Shown here: piece after piece, positions 1-5,364 of the stretch | Layout of the letters: each line of letters begins with the position of its first letter | Position numbering within the stretch: position 1 is the stretch's first letter | From: CAYNNP01 sp964398215 | Lineage (GTDB): Bacteria; Planctomycetota; Planctomycetia; Pirellulales; Pirellulaceae | DNA: 5,364 bases | Direction of reading: 5' to 3' | NCBI GenBank assembly: GCA_964398215.1 | Contig: CAYNNP010000348.1 | Span: forward strand, 1 to 5,364 | Translations under genes and position numbers: made by a program | The notes under the pieces: model-generated | The model's input: the letters and a program-made list of their open reading frames with translations, nothing else | Database searches by the model: none | What the model was told of the DNA's origin: nothing

Positions 1-51
1 GGCTAGCGCCAGCGGCTCACAAAAATATGCCACGTCAATAAATCAACAAAC
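1..51 (-). repeat. Left arm of a 51/52-bp inverted repeat, downstream of the M49 peptidase gene
   Basis: The reverse complement of this stretch matches 5284-5335 at about 46 of 52 aligned columns (five mismatches and one 1-base gap). Read in the direction of the neighbouring minus-strand gene, it starts 35 nt after that gene's stop codon, begins with GTTTGTTGATTTATT, passes a T-tract and ends in GAGCCGCTGGCGCTAGCC. The repeat may continue beyond the left edge of the window. Weaker similarity to the other copy seems to extend inward to about position 70. I read it as a dispersed, REP-like 3'-flanking repeat. A transposon terminal repeat is less likely because no transposase lies between the arms. 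Confidence 0.8.
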
Positions 52-86
52 GTCTTGACGTCTTTCGCGACGGAATCCGCCGGTCC

Positions 87-1712
87 CTATCGCGTCAAAC
101 CTAGGAAATCGGCTCCTTGGCGGAAGACGACGTCAACCGGGATACCTTTTTCACGCAGCAAATCCAGTTCGGATTGAAGCTGCTTACCGATGACTCCTTT
201 CTCTGAAATCAATTTCTTGGCACCCTCGTAGTCCCCGTTGCCTTGCAGTTGCAGCAGCAGCGACGAGAGATCGGCCGTGGCCTTTCGGAATTTATCAACG
301 TTCACGCGGTACTTACCATCCGCCTGTTTCTCGAAAGCGCCTGCTTCGCGAAAGAAGTTAAAACGGATCATGTTCGCTTTGCCGTGAGCGCTGGATGCAC
401 CGAATCGAACGCTGCGAAAAATGCCTGCCATGAACGTCACATAGAAATCTTTCAAATCCGCTTTGATCTCGCCTTTCGCATGCAACTGATTGATCATGTG
501 CAACCCCAAGATATCCGCCTTGCCTTCTTCGATTGCACTGGACTGCTCTTTCAATGCCGATCGAACGGTGCCACTACCGTCCAACGTATTTTTGATCCCC
601 AAACCGTGCGCGACTTCGTGGAACATCGTATTACTAAAGAACGCATCGAACGTAATGTGATCGCGTTGATCATCAGCGATCAATTCGTCAGCGATCGGCA
701 ACAGGATCTCATCGAACTTAGCACGCATAGCATTCTTTAGCTGCAGTCGCCGCGTTCCCTTCTTCAGCTGGACTTGTTCGTCGTTGGGAAGGTTAATCGC
801 AATCGTTTTGGATCCCGCGTTGCAATCGCCAGCGTAGTAGATGACATCGTAAGCGTTCAATTCGGTATCAGTTCCTGGTTTTTCTTGCTTGTACTTGTCT
901 GGCACTGGCAGTGTTTTTTGTAGCTCCGGCAAAAACTGGGAGTACTTGGCCAGCCGCCCGCTCCACTCTTTGTCTTTGACCAACACATAGCATTCATGTG
1001 CGGCCTTGTACCCGTAAAGCTGGTCTTCGTAAGTTTCGATCGGACCGATCACAACATCGATCGTGTTATCGTGCATATCCAACCAAGCCATGTCGCTGGG
1101 CTGGTAGTCGTCGGTCAAAAGTGCTTGGGCGCGGAGCAGCAAGTATCGTTTGAGCCCAGCGTCTTCAGCCAATTCAGCGGCTTGGTTCAAAAGGCCCGAT
1201 GCGATCTCCATCTCTTTGGCAAACTGCTCTCGATAAGCAACCGTGATCAACTTTCCGTTGTCATCACGCCGGATAAACGTATACAAGCCGTCTTTGCCAC
1301 TCAGATTCGCCGCTTCGAATTCCGCTTTGGTGATATCTTTCGGGTAAAAATTGGCACCCAGCGGTTTGGGGCCAGTGCCAGGAACAAAGGGTTGATTTCC
1401 ATTCAGGCGATCCCACGGGCCATAGTTGATCTTGGCAAACCGGCGCATTTTCTTGTCTTCGCCCAACGATTTTTTAAGATCACGCCAGCTCCCATAGGCT
1501 TCGTACCAAAAACACTTGTCCATCATTTGGCCAGCTTCGATCAACAACGGAATCATCTTCTTTTGATTCGGCGTCAAAACCGAAATGTCTGTCGTCAGGT
1601 CAACCGTCGCATAAGCCTTCAACCGCGAGGAAAGGTCAACAGCCTCTTGCGCGATCATCCTGGAGGATGAAGTGAACAGAACGACAAAGCAAAAGGCGAA
1701 CGCAAATCTCAT
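87..1712 (-). CDS. Exported M49-type (dipeptidyl-peptidase III-like) zinc metallopeptidase
   Basis: The 541-residue product resembles the bacterial branch of peptidase family M49, whose members remove dipeptides from peptide N-termini. It shows the zinc site HEVAHGLG (H365, catalytic E366, H369) and a second motif EEGKAD (395-400), where E396 is the expected third ligand. Other family-like blocks are GPIETYEDQLYGYK from about residue 223, RRLQLKNAMRAKF before the zinc site, and FMAGIFRSVRFG followed by AHGKAN after it. The HExxH spacing differs from the HExxGH of eukaryotic DPP III but matches bacterial relatives as I recall them. The reading frame is open to an ATG at 1793, giving 568 aa. 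I chose the ATG at 1712 because it places a signal peptide (MRFAFAFCFVVLFTSSS, then MIAQEA) at the N-terminus, with cleavage near residues 21-24. The protein is therefore probably periplasmic or surface-exposed. No clear ribosome-binding site is seen. Family assignment is firm; substrate is unknown. Confidence 0.86.
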   Translation of the reverse strand: MRFAFAFCFVVLFTSSSRMIAQEAVDLSSRLKAYATVDLTTDISVLTPNQKKMIPLLIEAGQMMDKCFWYEAYGSWRDLKKSLGEDKKMRRFAKINYGPWDRLNGNQPFVPGTGPKPLGANFYPKDITKAEFEAANLSGKDGLYTFIRRDDNGKLITVAYREQFAKEMEIASGLLNQAAELAEDAGLKRYLLLRAQALLTDDYQPSDMAWLDMHDNTIDVVIGPIETYEDQLYGYKAAHECYVLVKDKEWSGRLAKYSQFLPELQKTLPVPDKYKQEKPGTDTELNAYDVIYYAGDCNAGSKTIAINLPNDEQVQLKKGTRRLQLKNAMRAKFDEILLPIADELIADDQRDHITFDAFFSNTMFHEVAHGLGIKNTLDGSGTVRSALKEQSSAIEEGKADILGLHMINQLHAKGEIKADLKDFYVTFMAGIFRSVRFGASSAHGKANMIRFNFFREAGAFEKQADGKYRVNVDKFRKATADLSSLLLQLQGNGDYEGAKKLISEKGVIGKQLQSELDLLREKGIPVDVVFRQGADFLGLTR

Positions 1713-1818
1713 GGCAACGACTTGGGAGAAAAGGAATCGGTATCCAGTGTTGGTCAAACCAGCATTGTATCGAGCGATTGCCAATGCATCCATCGTGCCG
1801 GGAAAAGTGGCAGGGCAA

Positions 1819-1837
1819 AGCAGTTTTTCAAACTGCT
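1819..1837. repeat. Perfect 8-bp hairpin with TTC loop
   Basis: The palindrome is AGCAGTTT, loop TTC, AAACTGCT, with all eight pairs Watson-Crick. It lies between two divergent genes, so it cannot be a terminator for either of them as annotated. It is followed after seven bases by a second hairpin of the same size. A REP-like element or the site of a DNA- or RNA-binding factor is possible. Confidence 0.7.
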
Positions 1838-1839
1838 AA

Positions 1840-1899
1840 AGTAGCTCGGCTCTCCGAGCCGAGAAATCGGCAGGTCTCTGCTGGGACAGCCGAGCTACT
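1840..1899. repeat. Compound palindrome with two alternative folds (REP-like)
   Basis: Two structures compete here. The first is a local 8-bp hairpin at 1845-1863 (CTCGGCTC, loop TCC, GAGCCGAG). The second is a larger stem in which AGTAGCTCGGCT (1840-1851) pairs perfectly with AGCCGAGCTACT (1888-1899), enclosing a small GCAG-GTCT-CTGC hairpin at 1870-1881. The left half of the stem is shared, so the folds exclude each other. The shape resembles dispersed REP/BIME-type palindromes, and I recall similar AGCTCGGCT-type elements from Rhodopirellula intergenic regions; this was not verified. It sits upstream of both divergent genes and would fall in the 5' leader of the SecA-like gene if transcription starts far enough upstream. 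A GATAAT at 1913-1918 could be a -10 box, but no convincing -35 partner is visible. Confidence 0.7.
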
Positions 1900-1961
1900 A
1901 TGTTGGCTATTGGATAATCTCGTGTTTTTGGAGTTGGGTCGGTAAAGACAAGTGCGTTAGC

Positions 1962-3680
1962 ATGGGCTTTGAGACATCACACCACCAACTCCAAACTGCC
2001 ATTCGGCCGATGACAGATTCAGCAGCACGATTAAAACGAATTTGTCAATTCAGTGATGAAGTGCTGTCATTGAATCCGCGCGAGTGCCAAATCCGTGCGG
2101 CTCATGGGCTGATCGATGGCCAGTTGGTTGAAATGGAGACTGGTGAAGGAAAAACACTCTCGATAGCGTTGGCAGCTGCCGCTTTGGTGCAGCGTGGGCA
2201 CCGCGTCCGAATCGCAACAGCCAACGACTATCTGGCGCAACGAGACGCCGACTGGATGCGCCCGTTGTACGCGGAGATGGGACAGGCTTGCGAAGTTGCT
2301 TTGGGGCAAAAAAGCAGCGGTCACGCCGACGTTTGCTACGGAACACTGCGTCAGTTTGCCTTTGAGTTTCTGCGGTCAAGAACCGACAATCCAGGCTCGC
2401 TAAACTCGGATCACGAACAGTTTGGCTTTGACGTCTTGATCATTGACGAAGCGGATAGTTTGCTGATTGATGAAGCTCGAATGCCGATGGTGATCCACGG
2501 TGCTAGCGATGCAATTGACAAACAAACCGAAGCGAACTTTCGCTGGGCAGCGTCACAGGCAGCAGAGTATGACGAAAATGATTTCGTTATCGACGCATCG
2601 CGGCAAGTCGCTCTTACGGATGCTGGGCAACGCCGCTTTTTTGCTGCCTCGATTCCTCCCGAACTAAACAGCCTGACGACGACCGACCTGCAGCACGCTG
2701 TCGAACGCGCAATCTATGTTCGGCGAACGCTGCAACCGGAAGAACATTATTTGCTGGCCGGCGATCGGATTGTATTGGTCGACGAATTCACGGGACGTGC
2801 GACTCCTGAACGAAGTTTTGGTGGCGGTATTCAACAAGCCATCGAGGCGCAGCACAACTTGCAGATTTCTACTCCCAGCCATCCAGTCGCGCGAATCACG
2901 ACGCAAGACTTTTGCATGAACTTTCGGCATCGATGCGGGATCACTGCGACGGCGAGCGATGAATGTGCTGAGCTGCAAAGCGTGTATGGACTAAAAGTAA
3001 CGCGAGTCGATCCGTTTCGCGCGTCGCAGCTCAAGGTCTTAGATCCGATTGCGTGCCGTGACCACGACGAAAAAATCGAACGGATTTGCGATGAAGCACA
3101 AGCGACCTTTCGCGAAGGTCGACCAGTACTGATCGGAACGCGGACGGTTCACGAGTCTGAATTGATCCACGATCGTTTGCTCGGAATGCGAATCGAGAGC
3201 AGCGTTCTGAATGCTCGACAAGACGCTGACGAAGCCAAGATCATTGCTCGCGCCGGACAAACAGCTGTGATCACGGTTGCCACCAACATGGCTGGACGAG
3301 GCACCGATATTCCGGTGTCCGACACCGTTCGATCGGCTGGTGGTTTGCACGTGATTGTCTCGGAAATGAACTCGGTGGCGCGGATCGACAAACAATTGAT
3401 CGGCCGATGTGCTCGCCAGGGAGCACCCGGCAGCGCTCGCATTTTCGTAAGTCCCGATGATTTTGTGTTCACGCAGTCATTCAACGATTCGCAGCTTGAG
3501 AAAATTCGCCGGTTGCCCCCAAACCGACTTTTTGCCAAAGCACAGGCGGCTCAAAAGAAGCTTTCGCAGCGATTCAGAATGGACCGAATCCAAATGGCTG
3601 CCCAAGAACGTGAACTTGGCGACGCAATGAAAACACTTGGCCTGGATCCGTGCATGGACTTGATTGCGGACCCGATTTGA
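1962..3680 (+). CDS. Short SecA-like DEAD-motor ATPase lacking the SecA C-terminal domains
   Basis: The 572-residue product follows the SecA motor in order. It has Walker A ETGEGKT (59-65), TANDYLAQRD (86-95), a CYGTLRQFAFEFLR block, and DEAD plus IDEAR (162-172). A reduced preprotein-crosslinking-like insertion lies around 180-265, then VDEFTGR (273-279), GITATAS, VLIGTRTVHESE, TNMAGRGTDI (441-450) and QLIGRCARQG (478-487). After about residue 500 only some 70 residues remain. They include AQAAQKKLSQRF, which resembles the start of the SecA long scaffold helix. The helical wing and cysteine zinc tail are absent, and the N-terminus ahead of Walker A is about 40 residues shorter than usual (true SecA is about 850-1000 aa). 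All nucleotide-binding motifs are present, so ATPase activity is likely. I infer a paralogue with a specialised role, not the housekeeping translocase. The first in-frame ATG is 1962, and ATG 2010 is an alternative that loses only 16 residues. The frame is open upstream to 1845 but has no better start. No secY or other export partner is in the window. Confidence 0.85.
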   Translation: MGFETSHHQLQTAIRPMTDSAARLKRICQFSDEVLSLNPRECQIRAAHGLIDGQLVEMETGEGKTLSIALAAAALVQRGHRVRIATANDYLAQRDADWMRPLYAEMGQACEVALGQKSSGHADVCYGTLRQFAFEFLRSRTDNPGSLNSDHEQFGFDVLIIDEADSLLIDEARMPMVIHGASDAIDKQTEANFRWAASQAAEYDENDFVIDASRQVALTDAGQRRFFAASIPPELNSLTTTDLQHAVERAIYVRRTLQPEEHYLLAGDRIVLVDEFTGRATPERSFGGGIQQAIEAQHNLQISTPSHPVARITTQDFCMNFRHRCGITATASDECAELQSVYGLKVTRVDPFRASQLKVLDPIACRDHDEKIERICDEAQATFREGRPVLIGTRTVHESELIHDRLLGMRIESSVLNARQDADEAKIIARAGQTAVITVATNMAGRGTDIPVSDTVRSAGGLHVIVSEMNSVARIDKQLIGRCARQGAPGSARIFVSPDDFVFTQSFNDSQLEKIRRLPPNRLFAKAQAAQKKLSQRFRMDRIQMAAQERELGDAMKTLGLDPCMDLIADPI

Positions 3681-3724
3681 CCGCCACACCGTGGTATCAA
3701 CACTTTTCCACCCGCGACGATTGA

Positions 3725-3868
3725 ATGCAAATGATCTTTGCGTCGCCGCACAAGTTGGCTAGTCTGCCGGAACGAGTGCAACGTGTTTTGTTAGCGTTAG
3801 TCGCGAAAATCTGCGGACGCAGCATCGATGTGTGGCTTCAGCTACTGGACGCCGCCGTTTTTCGCTAA
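3725..3868 (+). other. Doubtful 47-codon ORF in the spacer between the SecA-like gene and manC
   Basis: The spacer 3681-3913 is otherwise empty. This ATG-to-TAA frame would encode a 47-residue basic, partly hydrophobic peptide beginning MQMIFASPHKLASLPERVQR and ending WLQLLDAAVFR. It has no recognisable domain and no obvious ribosome-binding site. It could be a real small protein, a remnant, or chance. The same stretch includes a small palindrome (CTGCG-GA-CGCAG at 3811-3822), so a structured leader is another possibility. The manC promoter probably lies in this spacer, but no clear -35/-10 pair stands out. Confidence 0.2.
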
Positions 3869-3913
3869 CTCTGACAGTTACCCAATCCGAAATCTCATAA
3901 TTGCAAACCCATC

Positions 3914-4990
3914 ATGCTTCACGCAGTAATCATGGCAGGCGGCAGCGGCACACGGTTTTGGCCCGCAAGTCGAAAACTATTTCCAAAACAACTTTTGACG
4001 CTTTACGGTGACCGGTCAATGATCCAGTCGACGGTTGACCGACTGGGCGACTTGGTTGGCAAAGAACAGCAGCTGATTTTGACCAACAAAGTGCTGACCG
4101 AAGCGGTTCGAGAACAGTTGCCCGAATTGCCTGCAAAAAACGTGATTGGTGAACCTTGCAAGCGGGACACGGCACCCTGCGTCGGTTTGGCGGCCGCGAT
4201 TGTGCGTGAGAAAGACGCCGAGGGGATCATGGCTGTGATGCCGTCGGACCATGTGATCACCGAAGCAGCGAAGTTTCAAGAAGCGATGCGATTGGGTGAA
4301 CGATTGATCCAAGAAGACCCGACGCGGATCGTTACATTTGGAATCCGGCCGACCTATCCAGCCGAGTCGTTCGGGTACATCGAAAGCGCGGACAAGATCG
4401 CTGGTGACGCGGGCAGCGTGTTCAAAGTCAGTCAGTTTCGCGAAAAGCCGGATCGAGCGACAGCGGAACAGTATGTCGCCGCGGGCAATTTTTATTGGAA
4501 CAGCGGGATATTCTTGTGGCGCGCGTCAACGATACTCGACGCGCTGGAAAAACACGAACCGGAGATGTATTCGCATTTGCACGCGATCGAGAAAGCGATC
4601 GGTTCCGCCGACTTTCAAGAAACGTTTGAATCCGAGTTCGCAGCGATCAAAGGCACTTCGATCGACTACGCTGTGATGGAACGTTACAAAAACGTGGTCG
4701 TCATCGAAGCTCCCTTTCCCTGGGACGATGTCGGCAGTTGGCAAGCTCTTTCGCGGTTGCATGCTCCCGATTCAGAGGGCAACACAGTCGTCGGATCACA
4801 CGTCGGGATCGACACAAAAGGCACCATCGTCATGTCGCAGGCGGGCCATACCGTGGTCACAATCGATGTTGACGATCTGATCGTTGTGCAGACAGAAAAC
4901 GCAACGCTCGTCGCGCCCAAACACGCAGAAGAACGCGTCCGCGAAGCAGTCAAGGCGTTGGAAGAAAACAACTTAGACGCATTACTGTAG
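3914..4990 (+). CDS. manC: Mannose-1-phosphate guanylyltransferase, single-domain form
   Basis: This cytoplasmic enzyme makes GDP-mannose from mannose 1-phosphate and GTP, the activated sugar for polysaccharide, lipopolysaccharide or glycoprotein synthesis and for GDP-sugar derivatives. The 358 residues begin with the nucleotidyltransferase signature GGSGTRFWPASR (9-20) and FPKQ (23-26). Then come EPCKRDTAP (80-88), MPSDHVI (109-115), the EKPD sugar-phosphate motif (177-180), GNFYWNSGIFLWRA (191-204), SIDYAVMER (249-257) and PWDDVGSW (269-276). The length corresponds to the nucleotidyltransferase domain plus a short beta-helix-like tail. The phosphomannose isomerase domain found in the roughly 470-residue bifunctional ManC/AlgA type is absent, so the isomerase must be encoded elsewhere. 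The start ATG at 3914 directly precedes the canonical N-terminus (MLHAVIMAGGSGTR). No clear Shine-Dalgarno sequence is seen. It is probably co-transcribed with slyX, which begins 33 nt after its stop. Confidence 0.93.
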   Translation: MLHAVIMAGGSGTRFWPASRKLFPKQLLTLYGDRSMIQSTVDRLGDLVGKEQQLILTNKVLTEAVREQLPELPAKNVIGEPCKRDTAPCVGLAAAIVREKDAEGIMAVMPSDHVITEAAKFQEAMRLGERLIQEDPTRIVTFGIRPTYPAESFGYIESADKIAGDAGSVFKVSQFREKPDRATAEQYVAAGNFYWNSGIFLWRASTILDALEKHEPEMYSHLHAIEKAIGSADFQETFESEFAAIKGTSIDYAVMERYKNVVVIEAPFPWDDVGSWQALSRLHAPDSEGNTVVGSHVGIDTKGTIVMSQAGHTVVTIDVDDLIVVQTENATLVAPKHAEERVREAVKALEENNLDALL

Positions 4991-5023
4991 CATTCATAAC
5001 CAGCAGATTGTTTGCAACACATC

Positions 5024-5245
5024 ATGACAGACGGATCACTTGAAACGAGAGTCATTGAACTTGAGATTCAGCTCGCCCATGCGCAGCGAATGATGGAACA
5101 GTTGAACGAGGTTGTGACCGAGCAGTCGTCGATCATTTTGGGGCTCAAGCAAAGCCTTACAAAGACTCAGAGTCAGATCGAAGAACTGAAGTCAAATACC
5201 GACTCACCGCTGGATCCGTTTGACGAAAAACCGCCGCATTACTAG
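5024..5245 (+). CDS. slyX: SlyX family coiled-coil protein
   Basis: The 73-residue product is almost wholly helical and heptad-like from about residue 5 to 57 (LETRVIELEIQLAHAQ, then MMEQLNEVVTEQ and LKQSLTKTQSQIEELK). It ends in an acidic, proline-rich tail with the terminal PPHY that is typical of SlyX. Length and layout match the family (about 70-75 residues). SlyX has no well-established biochemical function; the E. coli gene is named for lying next to slyD. I chose the ATG at 5024. An in-frame TTG at 5012 would add four residues (MQHI), but it is not needed for the family-like N-terminus. The gene lies 33 nt after manC on the same strand, so a two-gene operon is likely. Confidence 0.88.
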   Translation: MTDGSLETRVIELEIQLAHAQRMMEQLNEVVTEQSSIILGLKQSLTKTQSQIEELKSNTDSPLDPFDEKPPHY

Positions 5246-5283
5246 TGCGTCGATGGGTTCGGACGTACCGAAAATCGTTGAAG

Positions 5284-5335
5284 GTTTGTTGATTTATTAA
5301 CGCGGCATGTTTTTGTGAGCCGATGGGCGATAGCC
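5284..5335 (+). repeat. Right arm of the 51/52-bp inverted repeat, downstream of slyX
   Basis: This stretch runs from GTTTGTTGATTTATTAACGC through GGCATGTTTTTGTGAGCC to GGGCGATAGCC. It is the inverted counterpart of positions 1-51 (about 46 of 52 columns identical). It begins 38 nt after the slyX stop and has the same orientation relative to its gene as the left copy has to the M49 gene. Its distal end overlaps a 4-bp palindrome GGGC-GATA-GCCC (5325-5336). The T-tract precedes this stem and does not follow it, so it does not look like a standard intrinsic terminator in this direction. A transcript-end or REP-like function is inferred only. Confidence 0.8.
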
Positions 5336-5364
5336 CCGGTTATTGACGGTCTGGTTGTGCTCGA

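Noticed and set aside
243..740. 165-codon plus-strand frame opposite the M49 peptidase gene
   Set aside because: It lies wholly antisense to a strongly supported family member and shows no recognisable domain; it looks like a shadow frame.
996..1670. 224-codon plus-strand frame opposite the M49 peptidase gene
   Set aside because: It is antisense to the same gene and its composition reflects the complement of conserved peptidase codons; no independent evidence supports it.
1713..1793. 27-residue N-terminal extension of the M49 peptidase from the ATG at 1793
   Set aside because: It would bury the hydrophobic signal peptide internally. A TACAAT box (1769-1764, minus strand) inside the extension could be a -10 element for the shorter form, though no good -35 accompanies it.
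3684..3694. CCAC-ACC-GTGG palindrome just after the SecA-like stop codon as a terminator
   Set aside because: The stem is only 4 bp and no T-run follows directly.
5012..5023. TTG start for slyX, four residues upstream
   Set aside because: The ATG at 5024 gives the family-like N-terminus and length, and no ribosome-binding site favours the TTG.
1..5364. The whole window as a composite transposon bounded by terminal inverted repeats
   Set aside because: There is no transposase or integrase, the cargo is mostly housekeeping-like, and target-site duplications cannot be judged because the left arm starts at the window edge.

Overview
The window reads as chromosomal DNA of a planctomycete, most likely a Rhodopirellula/Pirellulaceae-type organism. 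This is inferred from four things: moderate GC, starts without clear Shine-Dalgarno sequences, a short SecA-like ATPase of a kind I associate with planctomycetes, and dispersed palindromic repeats of a style I associate with that group. No rRNA, tRNA, transposase, integrase or CRISPR array is visible.

Layout from left to right. Positions 1-51 hold one arm of a long imperfect inverted repeat. Positions 87-1712 (minus strand) encode an exported zinc metallopeptidase of the M49 (dipeptidyl-peptidase III) superfamily. The divergent spacer 1713-1961 carries two 8-bp hairpins with 3-nt loops and an overlapping larger stem that could form instead. Positions 1962-3680 (plus) encode a shortened SecA-like ATPase. 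It keeps the two-part helicase motor but lacks the helical wing and zinc tail of true SecA. The spacer 3681-3913 contains only a doubtful 47-codon ORF. Positions 3914-4990 (plus) encode a single-domain mannose-1-phosphate guanylyltransferase (ManC). It is followed 33 nt later by slyX (5024-5245), a 73-residue coiled-coil protein. The second arm of the inverted repeat lies at 5284-5335.

The genes do not form one obvious pathway. manC and slyX are close enough to be co-transcribed. manC supplies GDP-mannose for surface polysaccharides or glycans, while SlyX has no settled role. The M49-like peptidase and the SecA-like ATPase are divergent and share the hairpin-rich spacer, so coordinated control is possible but not shown. 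The points most worth a second look are the minimal SecA-like motor, the matching repeats placed 35-38 nt after the stop codons of both outermost genes, and the palindromic cluster between the divergent pair.
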